Shown here: in pieces, positions 38,011-49,308 of the stretch | How the letters are laid out: every line of letters begins with the position of its first letter | How positions within the stretch are numbered: the first letter of the stretch is position 1 | Source: Microbacterium sp. B35-30 | Lineage (GTDB): Bacteria > Actinomycetota > Actinomycetes > Actinomycetales > Microbacteriaceae | Reading direction: 5' to 3' | DNA length: 64,000 nucleotides | Assembly: GCF_010634855.1 (NCBI RefSeq) | Contig: NZ_MWLQ01000023.1 | Span: forward strand, 51,383 to 115,382 | Made by a program: the position numbers and the translations under genes | Notes under the pieces: model-generated | Databases searched by the model: none | Told to the model about the DNA's origin: nothing | Seen by the model: the letters and a program-made list of their open reading frames with translations, nothing else

Positions 38011-38670
38011 ATGGCTGACATCAACTCAAAGGTTTCCAAGGGCCTGCTCGGCACCAAGCTCGGCATGACCCAGGTGTGGGACGAGAACGGCAAGCTCGTT
38101 CCCGTCACCGTCATCGAGATCGCACCGAACGTGGTCACGCAGGTGCGTACGCCCGAGAAGGACGGCTACAAGGCCGTCCAGATCGCGTACGGCCAGATCG
38201 ACCCCCGCAAGGTGAACCAGCCCCTCACGGCCCACTTCGAGGCCGCGGGTGTCACCCCGCGCCGTCACCTCACCGAGGTCCGCACCGCGGACGCTGCTGA
38301 CTACTCGCTCGGTCAGGAGCTCACGGTGGACGGCACGTTCGAGGCCGGCCAGCTGGTCGACGTCGTCGGCACCAGCAAGGGCAAGGGCACCGCGGGTGTC
38401 ATGAAGCGCCACAACTTCAAGGGTGTCTCCGCTTCGCACGGTGCGCACCGCAACCACCGCAAGCCCGGTTCGATCGGCGCCTCGTCGACGCCGAGCCGCG
38501 TCTTCAAGGGCATGCGCATGGCCGGCCGTATGGGTGGCGAGCGCGTGACCGTCCTCAACCTCAAGGTGCACGCCGTCGACGCCGAGAAGGGTCTGCTGCT
38601 CGTCAAGGGCGCCGTCCCCGGTGCTCGTGGCCGCATCGTCTACGTCCGCAACGCAGTGAAGGGTGCCTGA
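38011..38670 (+). CDS. rplC: 50S ribosomal protein L3
   Basis: The 219-residue protein starts at ATG 38011. [17 protein letters not shown] at the start and the internal loop with [20 protein letters not shown] are typical of L3, whose long loop reaches the peptidyl transferase centre. It is 4 bases from rplD and co-transcribed. Confidence 0.98.
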   Translation: MADINSKVSKGLLGTKLGMTQVWDENGKLVPVTVIEIAPNVVTQVRTPEKDGYKAVQIAYGQIDPRKVNQPLTAHFEAAGVTPRRHLTEVRTADAADYSLGQELTVDGTFEAGQLVDVVGTSKGKGTAGVMKRHNFKGVSASHGAHRNHRKPGSIGASSTPSRVFKGMRMAGRMGGERVTVLNLKVHAVDAEKGLLLVKGAVPGARGRIVYVRNAVKGA

Positions 38671-38674
38671 TCTC

Positions 38675-39337
38675 ATGGCTGACACCACTCTCGCGCTCGA
38701 CGTCCTGAAGGCAGACGGCACGGCGGCTGGTTCCGTCGAACTGCCGGCTTCGATCTTCGACGTCAAGACGAACATCCCGCTCATCCACCAGGTCGTCGTC
38801 GCGCAGCTCGCGGCGGCTCGCCAGGGCACCCACTCGACCAAGCGTCGCGGTGAGGTCTCGGGCGCCGGCCGCAAGCCCTTCAAGCAGAAGGGCACGGGTA
38901 ACGCCCGTCAGGGCTCCATCCGCGCGCCTCAGATGACCGGCGGTGGCATCGTGCACGGCCCCAAGCCGCGCGACTACTCGCAGCGCACTCCCAAGAAGAT
39001 GATCGCGGCCGCCCTCCTGGGTGCGCTCAGCGACCGTGCTCGCGGTGAGCGTCTGCACGTCGTCGAGACGTTCGGCATCGAGGGCGCGCCCTCGACCAAG
39101 ACCGCCGCAACGGTCTTCGCCAGCGTCAACGCGACCAAGAACGTGCTCGTCGTCGTGGACCGCGATGACGACGTCACCGTGCTGAGCGTGCGCAACATCT
39201 CGTTCGCCCACGTGCTGCCGTTCGACCAGCTCAACGCGTACGACGTGATCGTCTCGGACGACATCGTCTTCACCAAGGCCGCCCTCGACGCGTTCATCGC
39301 GTCGAAGACCGCCGTCACCGAGGAGGCCTCGGCATGA
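38675..39337 (+). CDS. rplD: 50S ribosomal protein L4
   Basis: The 220-residue protein is started at ATG 38675 ([10 protein letters not shown]); a GTG at 38663 would overlap rplC and add only four residues. The extended tunnel loop ([20 protein letters not shown]) is present. L4 lines the peptide exit tunnel and in some bacteria represses its own operon. Its stop overlaps rplW by 4 bases. Confidence 0.97.
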   Translation: MADTTLALDVLKADGTAAGSVELPASIFDVKTNIPLIHQVVVAQLAAARQGTHSTKRRGEVSGAGRKPFKQKGTGNARQGSIRAPQMTGGGIVHGPKPRDYSQRTPKKMIAAALLGALSDRARGERLHVVETFGIEGAPSTKTAATVFASVNATKNVLVVVDRDDDVTVLSVRNISFAHVLPFDQLNAYDVIVSDDIVFTKAALDAFIASKTAVTEEASA

Positions 39338-39633
39338 CCGCCGTTTACAAGGACCCGCGCGACATCATCCTGAAGCCGGTCGTTTCGGAGAAGAGCTACG
39401 GGCTCATCGACGAGGGCAAGTACACCTTCCTCGTCGACCCCCGCGCTTCGAAGACCGAGATCAAGCTCGCGATCGAGAAGATCTTCGGCGTCAAGGTCGC
39501 AGCGGTCAACACGCTCAACCGCACGGGCAAGGCCCGTCGTACCCGCTTCGGCACCGGCAAGCGCAAGGACACCAAGCGCGCCATCGTGACCCTGAAGTCG
39601 GGCACCATCGACATCTTCACGGCAGTCGGCTGA
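39334..39633 (+). CDS. rplW: 50S ribosomal protein L23
   Basis: The 99-residue protein starts at ATG 39334, overlapping rplD. It begins with the family block [16 protein letters not shown] and has the extended [14 protein letters not shown] loop. L23 sits at the tunnel exit and is the docking site for trigger factor and SRP. Confidence 0.98.
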   Translation: MTAVYKDPRDIILKPVVSEKSYGLIDEGKYTFLVDPRASKTEIKLAIEKIFGVKVAAVNTLNRTGKARRTRFGTGKRKDTKRAIVTLKSGTIDIFTAVG

Positions 39634-39657
39634 CGGTCGGGATAGAGGACTAGAGAT

Positions 39658-40497
39658 ATGGCTATTCGCAAGTACAAGCCCACGACCCCGGGTCGCCGCG
39701 GCTCGTCGGTGGCCGACTTCGCCGAGATCACCCGATCGACGCCTGAGAAGTCGCTCCTCCGCCCGCTCAGCAAGACCGGTGGCCGCAACAACCAGGGCCG
39801 CATCACCACGCGTCACATCGGTGGTGGCCACAAGCGTCAGTACCGCGTCATCGACTTCCGTCGCAATGACAAGGACGGCGTCAACGCCAAGGTCGCTCAC
39901 ATCGAGTACGACCCCAACCGCACTGCGCGCATCGCGCTCCTGCACTACTTCGACGGCGAGAAGCGCTACATCCTCGCGCCGAACAAGCTGTCGCAGGGCG
40001 ACATCGTCGAGTCGGGCGCCTCGGCTGACATCAAGCCGGGCAACAACCTGCCGCTGAAGAACATCCCCACCGGTACCGTGATCCACGCCATCGAGCTCCG
40101 CCCCGGCGGCGGCGCCAAGCTGGCGCGCTCGGCCGGCACGTCGGTTCGCCTCGTGGCGAAGGACGGCCCCTACGCCCAGCTGCGTCTGCCCTCGGGCGAG
40201 ATCCGCAACGTCGACGCGCGCTGCCGCGCGACCGTCGGCGAGGTCGGCAACGCCGAGCAGTCGAACATCAACTGGGGCAAGGCCGGCCGCAACCGCTGGA
40301 AGGGCATCCGCCCGACCGTCCGCGGTGTCGCGATGAACCCGGTCGACCACCCCCACGGTGGTGGTGAGGGTAAGACCTCCGGTGGTCGTCACCCGGTTTC
40401 GCCTTGGGGTCAGGCCGAAGGCCGCACCCGTCACGCGAACAAGGAAAGCGACAAGTACATCGTCCGTCGTCGCAACGCCGGCAAGAAGCGGAAGTAG
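39658..40497 (+). CDS. rplB: 50S ribosomal protein L2
   Basis: The 279-residue protein starts at ATG 39658 behind an AGAGGA-like site. The signature [19 protein letters not shown], including the His needed for peptidyl transferase assembly, is intact, as is the basic end. L2 is among the most conserved large-subunit proteins. Confidence 0.98.
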   Translation: MAIRKYKPTTPGRRGSSVADFAEITRSTPEKSLLRPLSKTGGRNNQGRITTRHIGGGHKRQYRVIDFRRNDKDGVNAKVAHIEYDPNRTARIALLHYFDGEKRYILAPNKLSQGDIVESGASADIKPGNNLPLKNIPTGTVIHAIELRPGGGAKLARSAGTSVRLVAKDGPYAQLRLPSGEIRNVDARCRATVGEVGNAEQSNINWGKAGRNRWKGIRPTVRGVAMNPVDHPHGGGEGKTSGGRHPVSPWGQAEGRTRHANKESDKYIVRRRNAGKKRK

Positions 40498-40509
40498 GAG
40501 TAGAGGAAG

Positions 40510-40791
40510 ATGCCTCGCAGCCTTAAGAAGGGCCCCTTCGTCGACGAGCACCTGCTTCGCAAGGTCGTCGTCCAGAACGAAGCCGGCACCAAGAACGTCA
40601 TCAAGACCTGGTCGCGCCGTTCGATGATCATCCCGGCCATGCTGGGTCACACCATCGCCGTGCACGACGGACGCAAGCACATCCCCGTGTTCGTGTCCGA
40701 GACCATGGTCGGCCACAAACTGGGCGAGTTCGCGCCCACCCGCACCTTCCGCGGCCACGTGAAGGACGACAAGAAGGGCCGCCGCCGCTGA
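40510..40791 (+). CDS. rpsS: 30S ribosomal protein S19
   Basis: The 93-residue protein starts at ATG 40510 behind [27 protein letters not shown] and the [16 protein letters not shown] block identify S19, which contacts S13 and the A-site region of the 30S head. Confidence 0.98.
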   Translation: MPRSLKKGPFVDEHLLRKVVVQNEAGTKNVIKTWSRRSMIIPAMLGHTIAVHDGRKHIPVFVSETMVGHKLGEFAPTRTFRGHVKDDKKGRRR

Positions 40792-40813
40792 CGCGGGGGC
40801 AGAGGAGAGAGAA

Positions 40814-41212
40814 ATGGTGGAGTCCATCGCACGCGTGCGACACATCCGCGTGACCCCTCAGAAGGCTCGTCGTGTCGTCGCGCTCATCAAGGGCAAGCAG
40901 GCTGAGGAGGCCCTGGCCATCCTCAAGTTCGCGCCGCAGAGCGCGAGCGAGCCGATCTACAAGCTCGTCGCCGCCGGAATCGCGAACGCTCGCGTGAAGG
41001 CAGACAAGGACGGCGAGTACCTGGACGAGCAGGACCTGTACGTGGCCAACGCGTACGTCGACGAGGGCACGACGCTCAAGCGTTTCCGCCCCCGCGCGCA
41101 GGGTCGTGCCTTCCAGATCAAGAAGCGCACCAGCCACATCACCGTCGTGCTGTCGACCCCCGAGGTCACCGACACGGCGCCGGCTGCCAAGACCAAGAAG
41201 GCGAGCAAGTAA
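40814..41212 (+). CDS. rplV: 50S ribosomal protein L22
   Basis: The 132-residue protein starts at ATG 40814 behind GAGGAGAGA. It has [20 protein letters not shown] and the extended tunnel hairpin near [19 protein letters not shown] Lys/Ala/Thr-rich tail (AAKTKKASK) follows the core. L22 lines the exit tunnel. Its stop overlaps rpsC by one base. Confidence 0.97.
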   Translation: MVESIARVRHIRVTPQKARRVVALIKGKQAEEALAILKFAPQSASEPIYKLVAAGIANARVKADKDGEYLDEQDLYVANAYVDEGTTLKRFRPRAQGRAFQIKKRTSHITVVLSTPEVTDTAPAAKTKKASK

Positions 41213-41981
41213 TGGGACAGAAAGTCCACCCCTACGGCTTCCGCCTCGGCATCACGACCGACCACGTGTCGCGCTGGTTCTCGGACTCGACGAAGCCCGG
41301 TCAGCGTTACGCCGACTACGTCGCCGAGGACATCAAGATCCGCAAGCTCCTGCAGACCCAGCTCGACCGGGCCGGCGTGAGCAACATCGAGATCGAGCGC
41401 ACCCGTGACCGCGTTCGCGTCGACATCCACACCGCCCGTCCGGGCATCGTGATCGGTCGTCGCGGCGCCGAGGCCGAGCGCATCCGCGCCGACCTCGAGA
41501 AGCTCACCGGCAAGCAGATCCAGCTGAACATCCTCGAGGTCAAGAACCCCGAGGCCGACGCTCAGCTCGTCGCGCAGGGCATCGCCGAGCAGCTCACCGC
41601 TCGCGTGGCGTTCCGCCGCGCGATGCGCAAGGGCCTGCAGGGCGCCCAGCGCGCCGGCGCCAAGGGCGTCCGCATCCAGGTCTCCGGCCGCCTCGGCGGC
41701 GCCGAGATGAGCCGCTCGGAGTTCTACCGCGAGGGTCGTGTGCCGCTGCACACGCTGCGCGCGAACATCGACTACGGCTTCTACGAGGCGAAGACCACCT
41801 TCGGCCGCATCGGCGTGAAGGTCTGGATCTACAAGGGCGACCTCACCAACAAGGAGCTCGCTCGCGAGCAGGCCAACCAGAAGCCGGCCCGCGACCGCGG
41901 CGACCGTCGCGGCCCCCGCGACCGTGGCGACCGTGGCGACCGCCGCAACGAGGCCCCCGTGGCAGAAGGAGCATCGGCGTA

Positions 41982-41982
<1 letters not shown>
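41212..41982 (+). CDS. rpsC: 30S ribosomal protein S3
   Basis: The 256-residue protein starts at ATG 41212, overlapping rplV by one base. The KH domain ([18 protein letters not shown]) and the C-terminal domain are complete. An added tail of about 35 residues carries repeated DRGDRR units ([18 protein letters not shown]) before [12 protein letters not shown]3 forms part of the mRNA entry channel helicase. The tail is longer than in E. coli and fits the charged tails seen in other genes of this cluster. Confidence 0.97.
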
Positions 41983-42400
<418 letters not shown>

Positions 42401-42401
<1 letters not shown>

Positions 42402-42715
42402 TGGCGATCGGCACCAAGACGCTCGCTCCGAGCGAGCTCGACACGTTCGAAGACCAGCGCCTCGTCGAGGAGCTGCGCAAGGCCAAGGAAGAGCTGTTCA
42501 ACCTGCGCTTCCAGTCGGCCACCGGCCAGCTCGAGAGCCACGGCCGCATCCGTGCGGTCAAGCGCGACATCGCGCGGCTCTACACCGTGATCCGTGAGCG
42601 CGAGCTCGGCATCCGTGCCACTCCCGCTCCGCTGGAGACGGCGACGAAGGCGAAGAAGACGAAGGCCAAGAAGGCGGATGCCGCTGACGAGGCCGCGAAG
42701 GAAGAGGCCGAGTAA
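42401..42715 (+). CDS. rpmC: 50S ribosomal protein L29 with charged C-terminal tail
   Basis: The 104-residue protein starts at ATG 42401, overlapping rplP by one base. The core ([36 protein letters not shown]) fills about 75 residues. A tail of about 30 residues alternates Lys and acidic residues ([19 protein letters not shown]). L29 sits near the tunnel exit beside L23. The normal length is 60-75, so the tail is an addition. Confidence 0.96.
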
Positions 42716-43047
42716 TGGCTGACACGAAGAAGGCCGCCGACGCGGTCGAGACCAAGGGTCACGAGTCGTCCGAGCACGATGTGCGCGACGTCGACGCCCG
42801 CGGCTACCGCAAGGCCCGCCGCGGCTACGTCGTCAGCGACAAGATGGACAAGACCATCGTCGTCGAGGTCGAGGACCGCGTGAAGCACCCGCTCTACGGC
42901 AAGGTCATCCGCCGCACCTCCAAGGTGAAGGCGCACGACGAAGGCAACACGGCCGGCATCGGCGACCTCGTGCTCATCAACGAGACCCGCCCGCTGAGCG
43001 CCACGAAGCGCTGGCGTCTGGTCGAGATCCTGGAGAAGGCCAAGTGA
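42715..43047 (+). CDS. rpsQ: 30S ribosomal protein S17 with N-terminal extension
   Basis: The 110-residue protein starts at ATG 42715, overlapping rpmC by one base. About 34 charged residues ([12 protein letters not shown]) precede the core, which begins [21 protein letters not shown]17 binds the 5' domain of 16S rRNA. Starting at a later codon is possible, but the one-base overlap favours this start. Confidence 0.95.
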   Translation: MADTKKAADAVETKGHESSEHDVRDVDARGYRKARRGYVVSDKMDKTIVVEVEDRVKHPLYGKVIRRTSKVKAHDEGNTAGIGDLVLINETRPLSATKRWRLVEILEKAK

Positions 43048-43412
43048 TTCAGAACGAGTCCCGCCTCAAGGTCGCCGACAACACGGGCGCCAAGGAGCTG
43101 CTCACCATCCGCGTTCTCGGCGGCTCGAACCGCCGTTACGCGGGCGTGGGTGACATCATCGTGGCCACCGTCAAGGACGCGATCCCGGGCGGCAACGTCA
43201 AGAAGGGCGATGTGGTCAAGGCCGTCATCGTCCGTACCGTCAAGCAGACCCGTCGTGCCGACGGCTCTTACATCAAGTTCGACGAGAACGCCGCCGTGAT
43301 CCTGAAGAGCGACGGGGAGCCCCGCGGCACCCGCATCTTCGGCCCGGTCGGCCGTGAGCTTCGCGACAAGAAGTTCATGAAGATCGTCTCGCTCGCACCG
43401 GAGGTGATCTGA
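43044..43412 (+). CDS. rplN: 50S ribosomal protein L14
   Basis: The 122-residue protein starts at GTG 43044, overlapping rpsQ by 4 bases. [20 protein letters not shown] and the block [15 protein letters not shown] are family signatures. L14 lies at the subunit interface and is the binding site for RsfS. Confidence 0.98.
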   Translation: MIQNESRLKVADNTGAKELLTIRVLGGSNRRYAGVGDIIVATVKDAIPGGNVKKGDVVKAVIVRTVKQTRRADGSYIKFDENAAVILKSDGEPRGTRIFGPVGRELRDKKFMKIVSLAPEVI

Positions 43413-43416
43413 CCCC

Positions 43417-43776
43417 ATGGCCAAGATCAAGAAGGGTGACCTGGTTCAGGTCCTCAACGGCAAGAAGCAGGAAAACGGCGGCGACCGCGGCAAGCAGGGC
43501 AAGGTCCTCGAGGTCCTCGCCGACCAGAACCGCGTCATCGTCGAGGGCGTGAACTTCGTCACGAAGCACAACCGCGTCGGCCAGTCGCAGCGCGGCACCA
43601 AGACGGGCGGCATCGAGACGATGGAAGCCCCGATCCACATCTCCAACGTCGCCGTCGTCGACCCCTCGACCAAGAAGCCGACCCGTGTCGGCCACCGGGT
43701 CGAGGAGCAGACGAAGGACGGCGTGAAGCGCACCGTCCGCGTGCGCTACGCGAAGAAGTCAGGCAAGGACCTCTGA
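43417..43776 (+). CDS. rplX: 50S ribosomal protein L24
   Basis: The 119-residue protein starts at ATG 43417, 4 bases after rplN. It has a KOW element ([11 protein letters not shown]...[10 protein letters not shown]) and the [13 protein letters not shown] block. L24 is an early large-subunit assembly protein. Its stop overlaps rplE by one base. Confidence 0.97.
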   Translation: MAKIKKGDLVQVLNGKKQENGGDRGKQGKVLEVLADQNRVIVEGVNFVTKHNRVGQSQRGTKTGGIETMEAPIHISNVAVVDPSTKKPTRVGHRVEEQTKDGVKRTVRVRYAKKSGKDL

Positions 43777-44366
43777 TGAGCACCGCAACTGCCGCGCCGG
43801 CTGGCAAGATCCAGCCGCGCCTGAAGCAGAAGTACAACACCGAGATCAAGAAGGCTCTGCAGGACGAGTTCGGCTATGCCAACGTCATGCAGACGCCCGG
43901 CCTGGTCAAGGTCGTCGTGAACACCGGTGTCGGCGAGGCAGCTCGCGACAGCAAGGTGATCGATGGCGCGGTCGACGACCTCACCAAGATCACCGGCCAG
44001 AAGCCGGTCGTGACCAAGGCCCGCAAGTCCATCGCGCAGTTCAAGCTGCGCGAGGGTCAGGCCATCGGCGCGCACGTCACCCTCCGCGGCGACCGCGCGT
44101 GGGAGTTCATCGACCGTCTCGTCAACCTCGCCCTGCCCCGCATCCGCGACTTCCGCGGCCTGTCGGGTGCGCAGTTCGACGGCAACGGCAACTACACGTT
44201 CGGTCTCCAGGAGCAGTCCGTGTTCCACGAGATCAACCAGGACAAGATCGACCGCGTCCGCGGCTTCGACATCACCATCGTGACGACGGCGAAGACGGAT
44301 GCCGAGGGCCGCGCACTTCTGCGCCACCTGGGCTTCCCGTTCAAGTCGGACGACGCGCAGGCGTAA
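43776..44366 (+). CDS. rplE: 50S ribosomal protein L5
   Basis: The 196-residue protein starts at ATG 43776 and has [21 protein letters not shown] and the [20 protein letters not shown] block. L5 binds 5S rRNA in the central protuberance. A gap of 134 bases follows, where an S14 gene (rpsN) is commonly found in other bacteria. Confidence 0.98.
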   Translation: MSTATAAPAGKIQPRLKQKYNTEIKKALQDEFGYANVMQTPGLVKVVVNTGVGEAARDSKVIDGAVDDLTKITGQKPVVTKARKSIAQFKLREGQAIGAHVTLRGDRAWEFIDRLVNLALPRIRDFRGLSGAQFDGNGNYTFGLQEQSVFHEINQDKIDRVRGFDITIVTTAKTDAEGRALLRHLGFPFKSDDAQA

Positions 44367-44375
44367 CTCCTGAAA

Positions 44376-44417
44376 CGGATGCCGCGGCCGGCGCGCGAGC
44401 GGCGGTCGCGGCATCCG
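44376..44417 (+). terminator. hairpin in the rplE-rpsH gap
   Basis: An 11-bp stem (cggatgccgcg / cgcggcatccg) encloses 20 bases, 9 bases after the rplE stop. It is made of an inverted pair of the ggatgcc word and may end or attenuate transcription before rpsH. Confidence 0.5.
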
Positions 44418-44500
44418 ATCACATAACTGAATACGGCAATCATGGAAGGTCGTCTGGCGTGTAACGGCAGCCGATACCTCGTGAACAAAGGAATCAACAA

Positions 44501-44899
44501 ATGACAATGACAGACCCGGTCGCAGATATGCTGACCCGTCTGCGCAACGCGAACTCGGCGCACCACGACTCGGTGTCGCTGCCGAATTCCAAGCTCAAGA
44601 CGCACATCGCCGAGATCCTCAAGCGCGAGGGCTACATCTCCGCGTGGGAGATCAGCGACGCTCGCGTCGGCCAGACCCTCACGCTGACGCTCAAGTACGG
44701 CCCGAACCGCGAGCGGTCGATCGCCGGCATCAAGCGCGTCTCGAAGCCCGGCCTCCGCGTCTACGCGAAGTCCACCGAGATCCCGCGCGTCCTCGGCGGC
44801 CTCGGCGTCGCGATCCTGTCCACCTCCTCCGGTCTTCTCACGGACCGCCAGGCCGAGCAGAAGGGCGTGGGTGGGGAAGTCCTCGCCTACGTGTGGTGA
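44501..44899 (+). CDS. rpsH: 30S ribosomal protein S8
   Basis: The 132-residue protein starts at ATG 44501 behind [28 protein letters not shown] and the C-terminal [12 protein letters not shown] block are conserved. S8 binds the central domain of 16S rRNA. It opens the second half of the spc operon after the hairpin-containing gap. Confidence 0.98.
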   Translation: MTMTDPVADMLTRLRNANSAHHDSVSLPNSKLKTHIAEILKREGYISAWEISDARVGQTLTLTLKYGPNRERSIAGIKRVSKPGLRVYAKSTEIPRVLGGLGVAILSTSSGLLTDRQAEQKGVGGEVLAYVW

Positions 44900-44905
44900 T
44901 CTGAC

Positions 44906-45442
44906 ATGTCGCGAATCGGTCGTCTTCCGATCGACATCCCCTCCGGCGTGACCATTTCGGTCGAGGGCCAGGATGTCGCCGTCAAGGGCCCCAAGGGCGA
45001 GCTCGCGCTCACCGTGGCCCGTCCCATCGAAGTCAAGGTCGAAGAGGGCCAGGTCATCGTGACCCGTCCCGACGACGAGCGCTCCTCGCGGTCGCTCCAC
45101 GGCCTGACCCGCACGCTCATCAACAACAACATCATCGGTGTCACCCAGGGCTACACCAAGGGCCTCGAGGTCGTCGGCACGGGTTACCGCGTCGCGCAGA
45201 AGGGCACGGCGGTCGAGTTCGCTCTCGGCTTCTCGCACCCCGTCCTCATCGAGCCGCCCGCTGGTATCACCCTGACCGTCGAGGGCAACAACAAGCTCAC
45301 GGTCAGCGGCATCGACAAGCAGGCCGTCGGCGAGGCCGCCGCGAACATCCGCAAGATCCGCAAGCCCGAGCCGTACAAGGGCAAGGGTGTGCGGTACGCC
45401 GGCGAGGTCGTTCGTCGCAAGGCCGGAAAGAGTGGTAAGTAA
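44906..45442 (+). CDS. rplF: 50S ribosomal protein L6
   Basis: The 178-residue protein starts at ATG 44906. [15 protein letters not shown] and the C-terminal [14 protein letters not shown] signature identify L6, which lies near the factor-binding site. Confidence 0.98.
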   Translation: MSRIGRLPIDIPSGVTISVEGQDVAVKGPKGELALTVARPIEVKVEEGQVIVTRPDDERSSRSLHGLTRTLINNNIIGVTQGYTKGLEVVGTGYRVAQKGTAVEFALGFSHPVLIEPPAGITLTVEGNNKLTVSGIDKQAVGEAAANIRKIRKPEPYKGKGVRYAGEVVRRKAGKSGK

Positions 45443-45444
45443 CC

Positions 45445-45804
45445 ATGGCTGTCAAGACAAAGACTCAGGCGCGTTCGCGTCGTCATGCCCGCCTGCGCAA
45501 GAAGGTCGTCGGCACCGAGCTGCGTCCGCGCCTCGTCGTCACCCGTTCGGCCCGCCACGTCTTCGTGCAGGTCGTCGACGACAGCAAGGGCCACACCGTG
45601 GCCTCGGCCTCGACCCTCGAGACCGATCTGCGCACGTTCGACGGTGACAAGACGGCCAAGGCACGCAAGGTCGGCGAGCTCCTCGCGGAGCGCGCCAAGG
45701 CCGCCGGTGTCTCGGACGTCGTGTTCGACCGTGGCGGCAACCGCTACGCGGGCCGTGTCGCGGCGATCGCCGACGGCGCCCGCGAGGGAGGTCTGAACCT
45801 GTGA
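45445..45804 (+). CDS. rplR: 50S ribosomal protein L18
   Basis: The 119-residue protein starts at ATG 45445, 2 bases after rplF. It has [18 protein letters not shown] and ends [21 protein letters not shown]18 binds 5S rRNA with L5. Its stop overlaps the rpsE GTG by 4 bases. Confidence 0.98.
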   Translation: MAVKTKTQARSRRHARLRKKVVGTELRPRLVVTRSARHVFVQVVDDSKGHTVASASTLETDLRTFDGDKTAKARKVGELLAERAKAAGVSDVVFDRGGNRYAGRVAAIADGAREGGLNL

Positions 45805-46502
45805 GTGACAACAAGGAGAACATCGTGACCGAGCAGGCAGCTGCCGAGGCTCCGGCCGAGGCCGAGGCCGCGACCGCCACCGCGCCCGCCGAGCGCGAGC
45901 GCGAGCCGCGCCGCGGCGGTCGCGAGCGCAACCAGACCCGTGGTGACCGTGGCGGTCGCGACCGCAACGAGAGCCAGTTCCTCGAGCGCGTCGTCACCAT
46001 CAACCGCGTGTCGAAGGTCGTCAAGGGCGGTCGTCGCTTCAGCTTCACCGCGCTCGTCGTCGTCGGCGACGGCAACGGTGTGGTCGGCGTCGGCTACGGC
46101 AAGGCCCGCGAGGTGCCGCTGGCGATCTCGAAGGGTGTCGAAGAGGCCAAGCGCAACTTCTTCCGCGTGCCGCGCGTCGGCTCGACCATCCCGCACCCCG
46201 TGCAGGGTGAGGCCGCTGCCGGTGTGGTGCTGCTGCGCCCCGCCGCTGCCGGTACCGGTGTCATCGCCGGTGGTCCGGTGCGTGCCGTGCTCGAGTGCGC
46301 CGGCATCCACGACGTGCTGTCGAAGTCGCTCGGCTCGTCGAACACGATCAACATCGTCCACGCGACGGTGGAGGCCCTGAAGCAGCTCGAGGAGCCCCGT
46401 GCGGTCGCCGCGCGTCGCGGTCTCGACTTCGACCAGGTCGCCCCCGCCCGTCTCGTCCGTGCCGAGGCTGAGGCCGCGGCCGCTGCGAAGGCAGGTGTCT
46501 GA
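45801..46502 (+). CDS. rpsE: 30S ribosomal protein S5 with charged N-terminal extension
   Basis: The 233-residue protein is read from GTG 45801, which overlaps rplR and follows GAGGGAGGT. A second GTG at 45825 has its own AAGGAG (45813-45818) and would remove eight residues. The first 55 residues are acidic and then Arg/Gly-rich ([14 protein letters not shown]). The S5 core begins [21 protein letters not shown]5 acts in decoding accuracy and mRNA unwinding. Which start is used is not settled by sequence alone. Confidence 0.95.
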   Translation: MSDNKENIVTEQAAAEAPAEAEAATATAPAEREREPRRGGRERNQTRGDRGGRDRNESQFLERVVTINRVSKVVKGGRRFSFTALVVVGDGNGVVGVGYGKAREVPLAISKGVEEAKRNFFRVPRVGSTIPHPVQGEAAAGVVLLRPAAAGTGVIAGGPVRAVLECAGIHDVLSKSLGSSNTINIVHATVEALKQLEEPRAVAARRGLDFDQVAPARLVRAEAEAAAAAKAGV

Positions 46503-46687
46503 TGGCTGCGCGTCTGAAGGTCACGCAGGTCAAGTCCAAGGTGAGCGAGAAGCAGAACCAGCGCGACACGCTGCGTTCGCTCGGTCTGAAGCGGATCGGC
46601 GACTCGGTCGTCCGTCCCGACGACGCGCAGACGCGCGGCTACGTCCGGACCGTCGCTCACCTCGTAAAGGTTGAGGAGATCGACTGA
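46502..46687 (+). CDS. rpmD: 50S ribosomal protein L30
   Basis: The 61-residue protein starts at ATG 46502, overlapping rpsE by one base. [18 protein letters not shown] is the family signature. It overlaps rplO by one base. Confidence 0.97.
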   Translation: MAARLKVTQVKSKVSEKQNQRDTLRSLGLKRIGDSVVRPDDAQTRGYVRTVAHLVKVEEID

Positions 46688-47292
46688 TGGCTGAGAAGGC
46701 CCAGAAGAACGAAGCCGTCGAGGCTGAGAAGGCGCCCAAGAAGGCTCCGGCCAAGAAGGCTGCTGCCCCCAAGGCCGCCGCCGACAAGGCGCCGGCGAAG
46801 AAGGCTGCCGCCCCCAAGAAGGCTGCGCCCAAGAAGGACGTCCCGGCTGCGCGCCCGGGCGTGCTGAAGGTGCACCACCTGCGTCCGGTCCCCGGATCCA
46901 ACACCCCGAAGACCCGCGTGGGTCGTGGTGAGGGCTCGAAGGGCAAGACCGCCGGCCGTGGCACCAAGGGCCAGAAGGCCCGCTACCAGGTCAAGGTGGG
47001 CTTCGAGGGTGGCCAGATGCCGCTGCACATGCGCACCCCGAAGCTGCGCGGCTTCAAGAACCCGTTCCGCGTCGAGTACCAGGTCGTGAACCTGGACAAG
47101 CTCGCGGAGCTGTACCCGGCCGGTGGCGACGTCACCGTCGGCGACCTGGTCGCCAAGGGTGCAGTGCGCAAGAACGAGAAGGTCAAGGTGCTCGGCACCG
47201 GCGACATCTCGGTGAAGCTCACCGTGTCGGTCGACAAGGTCTCGGGTTCTGCCGAGCAGAAGATCGTCGCCGCGGGCGGAACCGTCAAGTAA
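46687..47292 (+). CDS. rplO: 50S ribosomal protein L15 with Lys/Ala/Pro N-terminal tail
   Basis: The 201-residue protein starts at ATG 46687. About 60 residues rich in Lys, Ala and Pro ([20 protein letters not shown]) precede the L15 core, which begins [21 protein letters not shown]. The usual length is about 147. The tail resembles histone H1-like low-complexity tails and is encoded in normal codons for the region. L15 is a late assembly protein of the large subunit. Confidence 0.96.
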   Translation: MAEKAQKNEAVEAEKAPKKAPAKKAAAPKAAADKAPAKKAAAPKKAAPKKDVPAARPGVLKVHHLRPVPGSNTPKTRVGRGEGSKGKTAGRGTKGQKARYQVKVGFEGGQMPLHMRTPKLRGFKNPFRVEYQVVNLDKLAELYPAGGDVTVGDLVAKGAVRKNEKVKVLGTGDISVKLTVSVDKVSGSAEQKIVAAGGTVK

Positions 47293-47301
47293 TACGCGCA
47301 C

Positions 47302-47333
47302 AGTGGGGGTCGGAGCTTGCTCCGGCCCCCACT
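47302..47333 (+). terminator. hairpin between rplO and secY
   Basis: A 14-bp stem (agtgggggtcggag / ctccggcccccact, one G-T pair) with a CTTG loop, 9 bases after the rplO stop. It has terminator form and could reduce read-through into secY. Confidence 0.6.
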
Positions 47334-47391
47334 GGGTTACCCTGGACGTCGGCACGTCTGCGTGCCGACGCCCCCCTCTGGAGGAATCCTC

Positions 47392-48714
47392 TTGTTCAGC
47401 GCCATCGCGCGGATCTTCCGCACACCCGACCTGCGTCGGAAGATCGCATTCACCCTGGCGATCATCGCCCTGTACCGTTTCGGTGCGCACATCCCGGCGC
47501 CGTTCGTCGACTTCCCGAACGTGCAGACGTGTCTGCGGGCGTCCGAGGGCACCGAGGGACTGCTGTCGCTGGTCAACCTGTTCTCGGGTGGCGCACTGCT
47601 GCAGCTGTCGATCTTCGCGCTGGGCGTCATGCCGTACATCACGGCGACGATCATCGTGCAGCTGCTGCGCGTGGTCATCCCGCACTTCGAGACCCTCTAC
47701 AAAGAGGGCCAGTCGGGCCAGGCCCGCCTGACGCAGTACACGCGCTACCTCACGATCGCGCTGGCGCTGCTGCAGTCGACCACCCTCGTCACCGTGGCCC
47801 GCAGCGGCCAGCTCTTCGGGACCACCGGTGTTCCCGAATGCGAGCAGCTCCTCACCAACGACGTGTGGTGGGCGCAGCTCCTGATGATCATCACGATGAC
47901 CGCCGGCACCGGCCTCATCATGTGGTTCGCCGAGCTCGTCACCGAGCGCGGCATCGGCAACGGCATGTCGCTCCTGATCTTCACCTCGATCGCCGCCGCC
48001 TTCCCCGCCTCGATGTGGGCGATCGCGCAGTCCAAGGGCTTCGAGGTCTTCCTGCTCGTGCTGGCCGTCGGCATCGTCGTCGTCGCGCTGGTGGTCTACG
48101 TCGAGCAGTCGCAGCGCCGCATCCCGGTGCAGTACGCCAAGCGCATGGTGGGTCGCCGCACCTACGGCGGCACCAACACGTACATCCCGATCAAGGTGAA
48201 CATGGCCGGCGTCGTGCCCGTCATCTTCGCGTCGTCGCTGCTGTACATCCCGGCGCTCATCGCACAGTTCAACCAGCCGCAGGCCGGTGAAGAGGTCCCC
48301 GCCTGGGTGGCGTGGATCCAGCTGTACCTGGTGCGCGGCGATCACCCGCTGTACATGGCGCTGTACTTCCTGCTCATCGTCGGCTTCACGTACTTCTACG
48401 TCGCGATCACGTTCAACCCGGTCGAGGTCGCCGACAACATGAAGAAGTACGGCGGCTTCATCCCCGGCATCCGTGCGGGTCGCCCGACGGCCGAGTACCT
48501 CGACTACGTGCTCACGCGCATCACGCTCCCGGGCTCGATCTACCTGGGTCTGATCGCACTGCTGCCGCTGATCGCCCTCGCCACGGTCGGCGCGAACCAG
48601 AACTTCCCGTTCGGCGGCGCCTCGATCCTCATCATCGTCGGCGTCGGCCTCGAGACGGTGAAGCAGATCGACGCACAGCTCCAGCAGCGTCACTACGAAG
48701 GGCTTCTCCGATGA
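47392..48714 (+). CDS. secY: preprotein translocase subunit SecY
   Basis: The 440-residue protein is started at TTG 47392 ([17 protein letters not shown]), because GGAGGA at 47380-47385 is correctly spaced and the N-terminus then fits the family. Ten transmembrane helices are visible, with the ITERGIG-like loop ([13 protein letters not shown]) and the final [16 protein letters not shown]. SecY is the channel of the Sec pathway and would be needed to export the surface proteins encoded here. Its stop overlaps adk by 4 bases. Confidence 0.97.
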   Translation: MFSAIARIFRTPDLRRKIAFTLAIIALYRFGAHIPAPFVDFPNVQTCLRASEGTEGLLSLVNLFSGGALLQLSIFALGVMPYITATIIVQLLRVVIPHFETLYKEGQSGQARLTQYTRYLTIALALLQSTTLVTVARSGQLFGTTGVPECEQLLTNDVWWAQLLMIITMTAGTGLIMWFAELVTERGIGNGMSLLIFTSIAAAFPASMWAIAQSKGFEVFLLVLAVGIVVVALVVYVEQSQRRIPVQYAKRMVGRRTYGGTNTYIPIKVNMAGVVPVIFASSLLYIPALIAQFNQPQAGEEVPAWVAWIQLYLVRGDHPLYMALYFLLIVGFTYFYVAITFNPVEVADNMKKYGGFIPGIRAGRPTAEYLDYVLTRITLPGSIYLGLIALLPLIALATVGANQNFPFGGASILIIVGVGLETVKQIDAQLQQRHYEGLLR

Positions 48715-49304
48715 CCCGTCTTCTCATCGTCGGACCGCAGGGCTCGGGCAAGGGCACGCAGGGCGTCCGCATCGCGGAAACGTTCGGCGTCCCCGCCGTC
48801 TCGACGGGCGATGTCTTCCGCGGCGCTGTCGCGGCGGGCACCGACCTCGGCCAGCAGGTCAAGGCCATCATCGAAGCCGGCGACCTCGTGTCCGACGAGC
48901 TCACGAGCGCGGTCGTGCGCGATCGCCTGTCGCAGCAGGATGCGGCAGAGGGCTTCCTCCTCGACGGCTACCCGCGCAACGTCGCCCAGGTCATGCACCT
49001 CGATGAGTTCCTCGAGGGACGCGATGAGCAGCTGGACGCGGTCATCGAGCTCGTCGTGCCCCGTGACGAGAGCATCGCCCGCATCTCGCTGCGGGCCGCC
49101 GAGCAGGGGCGCAGCGACGACACCGAAGAGGTCATCGCCAATCGCCTCGCGATCTACGAGCGCGAGACGGCGCCGATCCTCGAGGTGTACCGCACCCGGG
49201 GCATCGTCGACCGCATCGACGGCGTGGGCTCGCTCAACGAGATCACCGCTCGCATCATCGCGGCGCTCGAGGCACGCGGTCTCGACCGCGCCGCCGCCGC
49301 CTGA
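48711..49304 (+). CDS. adk: adenylate kinase
   Basis: The 197-residue enzyme starts at ATG 48711, overlapping secY by 4 bases. It interconverts ATP, AMP and ADP. The P-loop reads [10 protein letters not shown], with Gln where Pro is usual, and the AMP site has STGDVFRGA and DGYPRN. The lid is the short form without zinc Cys. The link to secY and map is the standard order. Confidence 0.97.
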   Translation: MTRLLIVGPQGSGKGTQGVRIAETFGVPAVSTGDVFRGAVAAGTDLGQQVKAIIEAGDLVSDELTSAVVRDRLSQQDAAEGFLLDGYPRNVAQVMHLDEFLEGRDEQLDAVIELVVPRDESIARISLRAAEQGRSDDTEEVIANRLAIYERETAPILEVYRTRGIVDRIDGVGSLNEITARIIAALEARGLDRAAAA

Positions 49305-49308
49305 TCCC

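Noticed and set aside
44367..44500. A degenerate rpsN in the rplE-rpsH gap
   Set aside because: The gap of 134 bases is shorter than a 61-codon S14 gene and no CxxC or S14-like block is readable in any frame.
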